Below, piece by piece: positions 51,610 through 60,170 of a DNA stretch of 64,000 nucleotides. The position numbers and the translations under genes were made by a program. The stretch covers positions 1 to 64,000 of the forward strand of contig JAZOTN010000020.1 in assembly GCA_045657665.1 (NCBI GenBank), read 5' to 3'. Under the pieces are notes generated by a model. The model did not search any database and was not told the DNA's origin. It saw only the letters and a list, made by a program, of their open reading frames with translations. Each line of letters starts with the position of its first letter. Position 1 is the stretch's first letter. This stretch comes from RUG12461 sp045657665. Lineage in GTDB: Bacteria; Bacillota; Clostridia; Lachnospirales; Lachnospiraceae.

Positions 51610-52833
51610 TTACAACACAGCCCGGTATATCCCGAACATCGAAAAGAATACGGACACCACCGTAAAACCGGCTGTAAGAAGTATCAAAACAATCAATATT
51701 GCAGAGAGCAGGGAAACCTCTTTCCGCGTCACTCTCTCAAGCTCCGCATCGTAGTATCCCGCAGAAGCGGATAGCGCTTCCGTCGTCCCTCCCCGGTCCT
51801 GCTCGTCTATTTCGCCGAGAAGATCGGCAACTGATTCCGGCAGGAAATCCGCCTCCTCAAAAGAAGCAAGGAATGATACCCCCTCCTCCTGTTTTTCACG
51901 GATCTTTAAAAGCCCTGCCCGGGCGCTCCTGTTCGTCATCAGCTCTGCCGAAAGGCCGGTCGCTTCTGCCAGCGTTTTTCCGTTTTGAAACAGGAGCCTT
52001 AAGCTGTCAAAAAGCAGGCTTGCCACCGAAAGCCTCTCCGCCTTTCCCGTCCATGGCAGCAGAAGACGAAGCCGTCCAAGCAGCAGATCTCCTTTTTCCG
52101 TTAAACGCATGATCAGGAAGACAAGGATCACTGCAGCAATGACAATCACTATGATCAGCCAGCTCTGGCGTACAAACGAAGATACAGCAGACAATGCCCT
52201 GATAAGCACCGGCACATTCTTTCCGAGATCTCGGTATACCGCGAGAAAAGCCGGAACCGCCGTCAGCATCAGGATCACAAAAAACGCAACGGCACTGAGC
52301 AGCACAAACAACGGATAGAAAAGCGCCGTCCTTTTTTTGTCCTCAAGCATCGCGTGCTTTTCAAAAAAGTCTCTGCATTTTCCAAACGCCCCCTTAAGGT
52401 CGCTTTCCTTTTCTCCCGTACTCAGGATTTCATAAACTGCCTCCGGAAACCTGTTGCCGGCACTTTCCCTAAGCGCTTCGACAAAATCCTTCCCGTTTGA
52501 AAGCTCATTCTGCGTCAGGACAAGGATGCGCCTTAAACTCCGGTCTCCCGTTTCCTCCGAAAGAAGCCTCACTGCCGCTTCAACGGCAACTCCGGCCCCA
52601 AGAAGGGATTCAAACCCCTGACACATCTCGATGAACGGGCGCATGTATGCCCTGCCCCTGCCCGGAGCGAACGTTCCGGTCAGAGAGAAAACGCCTCTGC
52701 GTTCCCGGATCGAAACAACGATCTCATATTTTTCACGAAGCTGCGCCGCAGCCTCGTTCTCGTCCTCCGCAACGATCGTTCCGTAAGAGGGATTTCCTTC
52801 CGCCGTCCTCGCTGCATACTGATAGGTTCGCAT
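51610..52833 (-). CDS. GspF/PilC-type secretion or pilus platform protein
   Basis: The 407-residue protein has two copies of the T2SSF domain, each with a cytoplasmic helical region followed by membrane segments (about 165-195 and 205-235, then about 370-395). It forms the inner-membrane platform of type II secretion, type IV pili and competence machines. The start at 52833 is preferred because GAGG sits six bases before it; GTG at 52863 lies only six bases from the expected transcription start. It heads a run of pil-like genes, but no PilB-type ATPase, pilin or prepilin peptidase occurs in the window. Confidence 0.88.
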   Translation of the reverse strand: MRTYQYAARTAEGNPSYGTIVAEDENEAAAQLREKYEIVVSIRERRGVFSLTGTFAPGRGRAYMRPFIEMCQGFESLLGAGVAVEAAVRLLSEETGDRSLRRILVLTQNELSNGKDFVEALRESAGNRFPEAVYEILSTGEKESDLKGAFGKCRDFFEKHAMLEDKKRTALFYPLFVLLSAVAFFVILMLTAVPAFLAVYRDLGKNVPVLIRALSAVSSFVRQSWLIIVIVIAAVILVFLIMRLTEKGDLLLGRLRLLLPWTGKAERLSVASLLFDSLRLLFQNGKTLAEATGLSAELMTNRSARAGLLKIREKQEEGVSFLASFEEADFLPESVADLLGEIDEQDRGGTTEALSASAGYYDAELERVTRKEVSLLSAILIVLILLTAGFTVVSVFFSMFGIYRAVL

Positions 52834-52875
52834 TACTTGCCTCATGTAAACAGAATTCGCCACAATATCCGTTAT

Positions 52876-52904
52876 ATTTTACCATTCATCCTGTCGTTTT
52901 TCAA
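52876..52904 (-). promoter_or_regulatory. Sigma-A promoter of the pilus-like/RND operon
   Basis: On the minus strand TTGAAA (52899-52904) and TAAAAT (52876-52881) are 17 bases apart, directly behind the terminator of the chemoreceptor gene. The leader to the start codon would be about 36 bases. Confidence 0.78.
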
Positions 52905-52928
52905 GAAGCTGGTATTATGAAAGAGTAC

Positions 52929-52960
52929 AAAAAAAGAAGTGCCGCGATGCGGCACCTCTT
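52929..52960 (-). terminator. Rho-independent terminator of the chemoreceptor gene
   Basis: On the minus strand a perfect seven-base stem (GTGCCGC/GCGGCAC, loop ATC) is followed by TTCTTTTTTT, 14 bases after the stop codon. Confidence 0.93.
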
Positions 52961-52973
52961 TCTGAATCACTAT

Positions 52974-55037
52974 TTATTCTTCCTCTTTAAAGAACTCCAC
53001 CTGCGTCAGCAGATCATTCGAAACATCCTTCAGCATGTCGGCCGCAGAGGAAAGTGTTGCCACCGTAGCGGAAAGCTCCTGCATGGATGCGGAGGTTTCT
53101 TCCGTAGAAGCCGCGTTCTGTTCGGAGATGGCGGAAAGAGAATCCATCGCATCCACAACGACCAGCTTCGAATCGTTGCAGGCATCCGCACTCTGCGTGA
53201 TAGACTGGATTCCTGAAATCGTCTCTCCGATCTGGGCGATCAGTCCGTCGATACTCTGCACGGAAGAATTCAGGATCTCTCTCTGCTCGTCTGTTGCTTT
53301 CCGGACTTCCTCCGCTTTCTTCACGGCACCCTGGGACTCCAGAAGAAGGACATCCATCTCTGCCTTGATCTCGGAAGCGGATTTTGCGGAATCGTCCGCA
53401 AGCTGTCCGATCTCTTCTGCAACGACTGCGAAACCGCGTCCTGCTTCGCCGGCTCTTGCCGCTTCGATCGAGGCGTTGAGCGCAAGGAGGTTTGTCTGGG
53501 ATGCAATGGAGCTGATCGCCTCCACCTTGCTGTTGATGTTTTCAACTGCCTTGCTGGTCGCGCCGATCTTCTCATAGATCTCATCTACTGCCTGCACCAT
53601 CTCCTCTGAAGAAACCTTCAGCCTGTCAAGCTGCGCCGCACTCTCTTTGCTCTCTGCGCTCATGGAATTTGCGGATTCCTCAAGCTGCGTGGAATTATTG
53701 GTCACGCTCTGGATATTGTCGCTGATCTGGTTCGTGTTGTTTGTCGCATTCTGGATCTCTTCCGCCTGCTGGGTCGCACCGCTGGCAATATCCTGTACTG
53801 CGTTCGATACATCATCTGCTGTATGCGAAATCTGATTCGTGGTTTCGGCAAGTTCTTCCGAAGAATTGCTGACCGAAGTCGCCGACTGCTTGATATTCGA
53901 AACGATCCCCGACAGCCGGTCTATTACGGAGTTGGTCGCACGCACCATCTCGCCGATCTCATCCTTCCGGTTGTCATACCCTTCGATCTTGCGGAACCGC
54001 CCGTTTGAAAGCTTATCCAGAGTATCGTTGATAACGAAGATCGGATTCGTAAAGGATCTTGCCGTCCCGAATGCTACGAGTATCGCCACAACAAGCGCCG
54101 CCGCGCCGACAAGGATCAGGATCAGTACCATCTGCATCGTCGAAGCCATGGTAACAGACTTCGAACGGCAGGACGCCACTACCCATCCGGTCTTCGGTTC
54201 TCTTATCCAGGAGATCATCCAGGTTGTTTTTCCCTCTTTCTTCACATAATTGCCAGACGCCTGCTCTCCTCGGGAGTCCGTGTAAAACTGTTCCGTCGAA
54301 GCATCTTCCTGAGTCTCCGCTGTCATTTCATACGACGAATTTGCGATCACGGCACCCGTACGGTCAACGACAATGATCTCCTGCTGCGCTTCAATGACCT
54401 CTTTTGCCACCATCTCATGCAGCACGGAAAGATCATAATTTCTCTGGATGATACCGATGACCGCAGAGCCGTCCAGATTATAGATCGGCGCAGCAAAAGT
54501 CGTGATCAGGGAGCCGTTTGATTTACTGACCTGCATATCGGAAACAAAGACTGTTCCACTGATCGCTTTCTGAAAATACTCACGCTCGGATACGTCCACA
54601 AGGTCACCCTTGCTCTTGACAAGCTGCATGCCATCTGCACCGGAGATCGCTATGACATTTCCGTCTCCGATCGTCGCATCCGCATTCTGGATGGATATGA
54701 GAACCGCCGCCGCAAGCTCCTCATTCGTCGGGTCCTCAACATAGGCAGACACCTCCGAAGAATTGCCCAGTGTCTGGATCGCAGTCATACTCGTGTCCAG
54801 AATATCCGTGAGATCCTTTTCCACGGATGCCGCCTGAACGTTGTTCATTTCCACAATGTTCTTCGAACCCATGCTCACCGTATTCAGCGCGCTGAACACG
54901 ATAGCTGTTGCAAGCGGAACCGCTACCAGAACCGCCATGATAATGATCAGTCTCGTCTTGATGCTGTCTTTTGCACTTACTTTTCCGGCACCTTTTTTAC
55001 TGGTGTTTACCGCCGGACCCTTTTCCTGTGTTGCCAT
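52974..55037 (-). CDS. Methyl-accepting chemotaxis protein with dCache-like sensor
   Basis: The 687-residue receptor has a membrane helix at about 29-51, an extracellular sensor of about 240 residues with double-Cache pattern (YFQKAISGTVFVSDM-type strand and the AAPIYNLDG strand), a second helix at about 300-325, HAMP, and a cytoplasmic signalling coiled coil with the conserved tip (EAARAGEAGRGFAVVAEE). A GGGGGA ribosome site precedes the ATG. It is a monocistron: own promoter at 55110-55139, terminator at 52929-52960. No che or flagellar gene is visible in the window. Confidence 0.95.
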   Translation of the reverse strand: MATQEKGPAVNTSKKGAGKVSAKDSIKTRLIIIMAVLVAVPLATAIVFSALNTVSMGSKNIVEMNNVQAASVEKDLTDILDTSMTAIQTLGNSSEVSAYVEDPTNEELAAAVLISIQNADATIGDGNVIAISGADGMQLVKSKGDLVDVSEREYFQKAISGTVFVSDMQVSKSNGSLITTFAAPIYNLDGSAVIGIIQRNYDLSVLHEMVAKEVIEAQQEIIVVDRTGAVIANSSYEMTAETQEDASTEQFYTDSRGEQASGNYVKKEGKTTWMISWIREPKTGWVVASCRSKSVTMASTMQMVLILILVGAAALVVAILVAFGTARSFTNPIFVINDTLDKLSNGRFRKIEGYDNRKDEIGEMVRATNSVIDRLSGIVSNIKQSATSVSNSSEELAETTNQISHTADDVSNAVQDIASGATQQAEEIQNATNNTNQISDNIQSVTNNSTQLEESANSMSAESKESAAQLDRLKVSSEEMVQAVDEIYEKIGATSKAVENINSKVEAISSIASQTNLLALNASIEAARAGEAGRGFAVVAEEIGQLADDSAKSASEIKAEMDVLLLESQGAVKKAEEVRKATDEQREILNSSVQSIDGLIAQIGETISGIQSITQSADACNDSKLVVVDAMDSLSAISEQNAASTEETSASMQELSATVATLSSAADMLKDVSNDLLTQVEFFKEEE

Positions 55038-55067
55038 TTCTTTTTCCCCCTGTTTCTTCTTAAACCC

Positions 55068-55095
55068 AAAAAATCCGCCCGCATTATCCGGCGAA
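55068..55095 (-). terminator. Terminator-like hairpin in the chemoreceptor leader
   Basis: A six-base stem (TTCGCC/GGCGGA) with a ten-base loop is followed by six T residues on the minus strand. It can end the MFS transporter transcript (stop at 55165). It also lies about eight bases after the expected start site of the chemoreceptor promoter, so it could act as an attenuator for that gene. Confidence 0.65.
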
Positions 55096-55109
55096 CTCTT
55101 CCGAATATT

Positions 55110-55139
55110 ACTGTATCATAACGGTTTGCCCAGTGTCAA
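55110..55139 (-). promoter_or_regulatory. Sigma-A promoter of the chemoreceptor gene
   Basis: On the minus strand consensus TTGACA (55134-55139) and TACAGT (55110-55115) are 18 bases apart. No sigma-D type motif was seen. Confidence 0.55.
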
Positions 55140-55164
55140 CGAGCATTGCTGTTCATCTTCATCT

Positions 55165-56343
55165 TCACTCCGTATCAATTTTATGCTGTTTCTTCAAAAC
55201 AGCATAGGTTCGCTCCAGCAGTCCGATATTGAGCAGTGCAAATACCAGCAGATAAAATGGCATGATCCCGATACCGATATTCTGCTGGAGGATCCCGAAG
55301 ATCATCGGCATAAAGGTGCTGCCCACATACGCCGATGCCATCTGAAGGCCGATCACCGCCGCGCTGTACTTCTTCCCGAAGTTTGCAGGCGCCATATGCT
55401 GAATCGCCGGATACACAGGACCCATGCCAGTCCCTATGACTACAAACCCGATCGCCGCCGGCAGATAATGCTGTATTGGCAGCATGACCATAACAATCCC
55501 GATTAGTTCTATTGCAATTCCGATCCTGATGAGACGCCTGTCGCCCAACTTATTTGAAATGAAACCCGAGATCAGTCTGCCAAGCATCAGTCCGCCGAAT
55601 ATAAGTGATCCGAACGTTGCGATCATGCTGTCGGAGAGCCCCTCTTTTACGCCCGCAAAATAACTTGACGTCCAGATAAAGCAGGTCACCTCACCCGAGC
55701 AATACGCGAAAAACGCGATCAGTGTCAACACCACGCCGGGCACCTTTACCGCCTCCCGGATGCCGGCCACCGGTTCTTCCGCCTCTTCTTTCTTTTCTTC
55801 GTTTTTCTTCCACAGCGGAAGTGACAGGATGCATACAAGAAGAATTCCGATCTGGATATACGCGGTCCAGCGGTACCCCTCGTTCCACCTTGCCCTGCTG
55901 AGCGCCAGTGCCATAATGTTCGGACTGATCACCGCGCCCACGCCGTAAAAACAATGCAGGAAATTCATCACCGACGACGAATAATTGCTTGCAACATAAT
56001 GGTTCACGGATGCGTCGATCGCGCCGGCTCCAAGGCCATAAGGCACTACAAAAAGAAACAGCATCCAGTAGGATGTGGAAAAAGAAAAGCCGAGAAGCCC
56101 GAGGATCGTCAGCATGATAGAAACGATCACGATCCACTTCGTATGAAATCTTCTGATCATCCGGGGGCTGACAAGCGCAGATATGATCGTCATAAATGAG
56201 ATCGCCATGGAAACATATCCGGCGTATGAAGAAGGCACGTCAAACGCTGCCTGCATCGTCGGCCATCCGGATCCGAGAAGTGAATCCGGGAGACCGAGGC
56301 TGATAAAGATCAGATAAATCACAGCCAGCAGCAAAGAATACAT
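55165..56343 (-). CDS. Major facilitator superfamily transporter
   Basis: The 392-residue protein has 12 membrane segments with a central charged cytoplasmic loop near residues 185-205 (WKKNEEKKEEAEE). Motif A-like GRLISGFISNKLGDRR is present in the second half. This is typical of sugar- or FucP-type MFS permeases but the substrate cannot be inferred. It follows the cstA gene by 15 bases. Confidence 0.88.
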   Translation of the reverse strand: MYSLLLAVIYLIFISLGLPDSLLGSGWPTMQAAFDVPSSYAGYVSMAISFMTIISALVSPRMIRRFHTKWIVIVSIMLTILGLLGFSFSTSYWMLFLFVVPYGLGAGAIDASVNHYVASNYSSSVMNFLHCFYGVGAVISPNIMALALSRARWNEGYRWTAYIQIGILLVCILSLPLWKKNEEKKEEAEEPVAGIREAVKVPGVVLTLIAFFAYCSGEVTCFIWTSSYFAGVKEGLSDSMIATFGSLIFGGLMLGRLISGFISNKLGDRRLIRIGIAIELIGIVMVMLPIQHYLPAAIGFVVIGTGMGPVYPAIQHMAPANFGKKYSAAVIGLQMASAYVGSTFMPMIFGILQQNIGIGIMPFYLLVFALLNIGLLERTYAVLKKQHKIDTE

Positions 56344-56358
56344 CGGCTTTTTACTCCG

Positions 56359-57786
56359 TTACACCCGTTTTCTGAGCGTCTTAAAAAGCTTTACCACATA
56401 GAACACAAACAGAACCGACGCAAACACGATCCCGACCGGGTACCCAATGGATGCGCTGAGGCGGAACCCTTCATTCGCCATCAGAATATACGTCACACTG
56501 ACGGCAGACATGAACGCAGCCGGAAGCGCGGTAAGGAGCGAACCGAACCGGTAATGACATTCTTTCAGAAGATATGCTGTCGCCGTCCATAATGCCACCA
56601 TCGCAAGCGTCTGGTTTGCCCAGGAAAAATATCTCCAAAGCACATCGAAATCCATTCTGGTAAGGACCGCTCCTGCTGCCAGAAGAGGGATCGTTATGAC
56701 CAGTCGGTTTTTTATCTTTTTCTGGTCCAGATGAAAGATCTCCGAGAGAATAAGCCGGGCGCTCCGGAATGCAGTGTCTCCGGATGTGATCGGACAAATC
56801 ACAACCCCGATGACAGCAAGAACCCCTCCCACGCTGCCGAGCATGGTCTTGCAGATTTCATACACAGTACCAGACTGCCCGAGGTTTGAGAGCGCATCAC
56901 TGAGCATCTCCGTCGTTCCGTAAAATGCAACACCGGCCGCAGCCCATACCAACGCAATGACTGCCTCCGCGATCATGGCTCCGTAAAAAACAGGTCTTCC
57001 CGTTTTCTCTTTTGTGATGCATTTTGCGATCATTGGAGACTGGGTGGAATGAAAACCGGATATGGCACCGCATGCCACGGTAATAAACATAAACGGCCAG
57101 ACGGGCAGATCCTTGGGATGAAAATTATTCAGCTGAATTTCCGGGATGGTATAGCCGCCTGCGATAATGCCGCCGAGGACACTTACCGCCATGATGATCA
57201 GAATGATCCCGAATATCGGATACAGCCTGCCGATCAGCTTGTCGATCGGCATCAGCGTTGCAAGAAGGTAATAGAGAAGGATCACGATCACCCAGAAATT
57301 TCCGGACATTTTGTCCGGGGTAAGATCCGCAAGAAGTGCCGCAGGACTGTTGACAAATACCGTCCCCGTCAAAAGGAGCAGGAGGACGGAAAAAATACGC
57401 ATACCCCACCTGATGATGTTTCCCAGATATTTACCGGACATTTCCGCGATAGATGCGCCATTGTTTCTGCAGGAGATCATCCCGCACATATAATCATGGA
57501 CAGCTCCTCCCAGAATGGATCCGAGGATGATCCAAAGGAACACGACCGGTCCGAAGCACGCTCCCATCAGCGCCCCGAAGATCGGCCCTGTTCCGGCGAT
57601 GTTGAGAAGCTGCACCAGGAACGCCTTCCACGGCTTCATCGGTACATGGTCCACGCCGTCATTGATCGCAACGGCAGGTGTCTTCCTGTCATCCGGCGCG
57701 AAGATTTTTTCCGTAACTCTGCTGTACACAAGATAGCCGACCAGAAGTACGGCAAGTGAGATCACTAACGAGATCATTTCCTTCAC
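56359..57786 (-). CDS. cstA: Carbon starvation protein CstA-type transporter
   Basis: The 475-residue membrane protein belongs to the CstA/BtsT family that imports pyruvate or peptides. It has the N-terminal GxxxGPIxGA segment (GTGPIFGALMGACFGPVVFLW) and the conserved SGFHSTQSPMIAKC region near residue 240. The ribosome site AAGGAGTG is upstream. It is shorter than the E. coli CstA (about 700), fitting the shorter Gram-positive form. It lies between a DUF389 gene and an MFS transporter gene. Confidence 0.92.
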   Translation of the reverse strand: MKEMISLVISLAVLLVGYLVYSRVTEKIFAPDDRKTPAVAINDGVDHVPMKPWKAFLVQLLNIAGTGPIFGALMGACFGPVVFLWIILGSILGGAVHDYMCGMISCRNNGASIAEMSGKYLGNIIRWGMRIFSVLLLLLTGTVFVNSPAALLADLTPDKMSGNFWVIVILLYYLLATLMPIDKLIGRLYPIFGIILIIMAVSVLGGIIAGGYTIPEIQLNNFHPKDLPVWPFMFITVACGAISGFHSTQSPMIAKCITKEKTGRPVFYGAMIAEAVIALVWAAAGVAFYGTTEMLSDALSNLGQSGTVYEICKTMLGSVGGVLAVIGVVICPITSGDTAFRSARLILSEIFHLDQKKIKNRLVITIPLLAAGAVLTRMDFDVLWRYFSWANQTLAMVALWTATAYLLKECHYRFGSLLTALPAAFMSAVSVTYILMANEGFRLSASIGYPVGIVFASVLFVFYVVKLFKTLRKRV

Positions 57787-57819
57787 ACTCCTTTATCGTG
57801 TCTCAAGTCTTCTGTATTC

Positions 57820-58602
57820 CTACTGCGTAGTGGCCATATGATAAACCACGTAAATACTCGGCAGTGTGATGATGATCGTATTACGGATCATACGGAACCG
57901 GTGCTTTTTCCATTCCTTCTCCGTAAGCTCTCTTTGTTTCGGGATCTTCATCAGACTGAGGATAAAGACCGCCGACAGGCAGATAAAATAAGCGTTGATC
58001 GCAAACAGATACGCTGCTCCGGCAAGCATACGCCACTCGCCGTTCGCAATGGAATACCCGCAGGTACAAAGAGGAGGCATAAGCGCCGTCGCGATCGCTA
58101 CACCGGGGATAATGTTGTTTACCTTGTCAGCTCTCGTCTGCCCGATGATCCCGGCAAGCCCGCCGAAAAATGCGATGATCACATCAAAAAAAGACGGGTG
58201 CGTCCTTGCGAGAAGTTCAGCTGTAGGTTCCTTGATCGGCGAAAGAAGAAAGTAGATCGTGGATGCCCCGACACTATAGATAATCTGCATCAAAAATCCG
58301 ATCAGGTGTTTTCGAAGAAGCGCATAATCTGCAGACACACTGGCGTATGCGGCGGCCAGAATGCTCCCCATCAGAGGGGAGATCAGCATCGCGCCGATGA
58401 TCACGGCTGTGGATCCGGTGTTTAAGCCCACGGACGCGACGACCATGGCGCACACAAGGACACACATGTTTGTTCCGGTGATCTTGCCTGCGTCAAGGAG
58501 TCTGAACCGGATCTCCTCATTGGTGGCCTTGTCTTCCTTCAGGGAAAACATCTTTTTTACGGATTCTACCAGGGATTCTGTTTTTTCTGTCACTTTATTC
58601 AT
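57820..58602 (-). CDS. DUF389 family membrane protein
   Basis: The 260-residue protein has about six membrane segments with the DUF389 signature (the GAMLISPLMGSI stretch) preceded by a short cytoplasmic N-terminus. No biochemical function is established for the family. AAGGAG precedes the ATG. It sits between folA and the cstA gene, probably in the same transcript. Confidence 0.9.
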   Translation of the reverse strand: MNKVTEKTESLVESVKKMFSLKEDKATNEEIRFRLLDAGKITGTNMCVLVCAMVVASVGLNTGSTAVIIGAMLISPLMGSILAAAYASVSADYALLRKHLIGFLMQIIYSVGASTIYFLLSPIKEPTAELLARTHPSFFDVIIAFFGGLAGIIGQTRADKVNNIIPGVAIATALMPPLCTCGYSIANGEWRMLAGAAYLFAINAYFICLSAVFILSLMKIPKQRELTEKEWKKHRFRMIRNTIIITLPSIYVVYHMATTQ

Positions 58603-58641
58603 AACCGGCTCCTTTGCTTCTGCTACGAGGATTCTGTTTTA

Positions 58642-59130
58642 TCAGCGGCGTACATACCTGCAAAAAGAAAAGACAACACCCTCATGCTCCATTGGGCTGC
58701 CCGTTTCCTTAAGGATCCAGTCCGGATCCGCATCCAGATCCGGAAAGAACGTGTCCGCGTCACGCACTGCCTCCACCTTTGTCACGAGTGCTTCTTCGCA
58801 TCGGCCGAGGAAAGCATGATAGATCTGCGCTCCACCGATCAGGAAAACCTTTTTCCCCACATGCTGTTCTAACACGCGGTCAAGATCCCCTTCTTTGTTT
58901 GCCACGATCACACCCTCCGGATGAAAGGACGGATCACGTGACAGCACAATATTCACACGATTCGGAAGCGGCTGCTGCTTCGGAAAACTCTCAAAGGTTT
59001 TCCTGCCCATCACGACCACGCCGCCCGTTGTTGTTTCACGGAAAAATCTCTGATCCGCCGGGATACGGAACAAAAGCCGGTTACCGTTTCCGATGCCCCA
59101 GTTCTGGTCCACTGCAACGATAGCTGTCAT
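58642..59130 (-). CDS. folA: Dihydrofolate reductase
   Basis: Reduces dihydrofolate to tetrahydrofolate with NADPH. The 162-residue length is normal. Family marks are visible: AVDQNWGIGNGN near the start, the PADQRFFRETT segment, GRKTFESFP and GGAQIY. AAAGGAGG precedes the ATG. It follows thyA, whose product dihydrofolate it recycles, with a long palindrome between the two genes. Confidence 0.96.
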   Translation of the reverse strand: MTAIVAVDQNWGIGNGNRLLFRIPADQRFFRETTTGGVVVMGRKTFESFPKQQPLPNRVNIVLSRDPSFHPEGVIVANKEGDLDRVLEQHVGKKVFLIGGAQIYHAFLGRCEEALVTKVEAVRDADTFFPDLDADPDWILKETGSPMEHEGVVFSFCRYVRR

Positions 59131-59158
59131 ATATTTCGACCTCCTTTTGGTAAAACCA

Positions 59159-59239
59159 CAAAGGATGATGACAATTTTCCGCTTGCCTTTCCTTCGCTTC
59201 GCTCAGACGGACAGCGCGGAGTATTATCATCATCCTTTG
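59159..59239 (-). repeat. 81-base imperfect palindrome between thyA and folA
   Basis: Outer arms of 13 bases (CAAAGGATGATGA and complement) are perfect and a second helix TCCGC/GCGGA plus AAT/ATT extends them. The loop holds GCGAAGC. A T-rich stretch after the 3' arm is weak, so it is not a clear terminator. It could be a processing site, a mobile palindrome or an mRNA-stabilising element. Flanking direct repeats are not seen. Confidence 0.75.
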
Positions 59240-59249
59240 CATAGCCGCC

Positions 59250-60170
59250 TCAAATGGCGATCGGAATATCTTTGATCTGCGGACCGGTGACATAGTTATC
59301 AAGCCGGACATCATCCTTCGTAAACTCATAGAAGGAAGTCTTTTCCGGATTCAGCCAGAAATCCGGTGCCGGATGAGTCTCTCTTCCGATCAGCTCTTTT
59401 ATCAGCGGTACATGCCGGTCATAGATGTGCGCGTCCGCGATCACGTGCACGAGAATACCGGGAACCATATCGCACTCTCTCGACAGCATATGCATCAGCA
59501 CCGCATACTGGCAGACATTCCAGTTGTTCGCTGCAAGGATGTCCTGCGAGCGCTGGTTCAGCACCGCATTCAGCGTCAGCTTTTCATCTCCCTTTCGCTG
59601 CGTCACATTAAAGGTCATACTGTAGGCACAGGGGTACAGGTGCATCTCCGCCAGGTCCTGCTGCACATAGATATTCGTCATGATCCGGCGGCTGAACGGG
59701 TTATTCTTCAGATCATAGATCACACGGTCAACCTGGTCCATAAAATACCCTTCTCCGACCTTTCCGGCATGCGCATGCATATTCTCTCCGAACGCCGCAA
59801 AAAGCCCCTCTTCCGTCACGTCGCGGTAGAAATGCCTTACCTGCATCTGATAGCCGTAAGCCTTTCCGATGGAGCCGTTCTCATCCGCCCATTCGTCCCA
59901 GATGTGCGCTTCCATATCGTGAATGTTGTTCGATTTTTTCTGCCAGATCCAGAGCAGCTCGTCCGTACAGCTTTTGATCGCCGTCTTACGGAGCGTGATC
60001 GCAGGAAACTCTTTCCGGAGATCGTAGCGGTTTACCACCCCGAACTGTTTGATCGTATAAGCGCTCGTCCCGTCTTCCCAATGCGGGCGCACCCGCTCTC
60101 CTTCTGTACTGCTGCCATTCTCCAGAACATCACGGCACATTTCGATAAAGATCTGATCTGCAAGGCTCAT
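59250..60170 (-). CDS. thyA: Thymidylate synthase, Bacillus/phage-type ThyA
   Basis: Methylates dUMP to dTMP using methylene-tetrahydrofolate. The 306-residue protein keeps the catalytic Cys in LYPCAYS, QRSQD and NVCQYAVL motifs. The residue after the catalytic Cys is Ala, not His as in E. coli; I recall that the B. subtilis ThyA type has a non-His residue there too. The start overlaps the purD stop by four bases (ATGA), so purine and thymidylate synthesis are coupled. No thyX is seen. Confidence 0.95.
   Translation of the reverse strand: MSLADQIFIEMCRDVLENGSSTEGERVRPHWEDGTSAYTIKQFGVVNRYDLRKEFPAITLRKTAIKSCTDELLWIWQKKSNNIHDMEAHIWDEWADENGSIGKAYGYQMQVRHFYRDVTEEGLFAAFGENMHAHAGKVGEGYFMDQVDRVIYDLKNNPFSRRIMTNIYVQQDLAEMHLYPCAYSMTFNVTQRKGDEKLTLNAVLNQRSQDILAANNWNVCQYAVLMHMLSRECDMVPGILVHVIADAHIYDRHVPLIKELIGRETHPAPDFWLNPEKTSFYEFTKDDVRLDNYVTGPQIKDIPIAI

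Noticed and set aside
59250..60170. Ala instead of His after the catalytic Cys of ThyA as a sign of inactivation
   Set aside because: The Bacillus/phage type ThyA also lacks His at this place, and all other catalytic motifs are kept.
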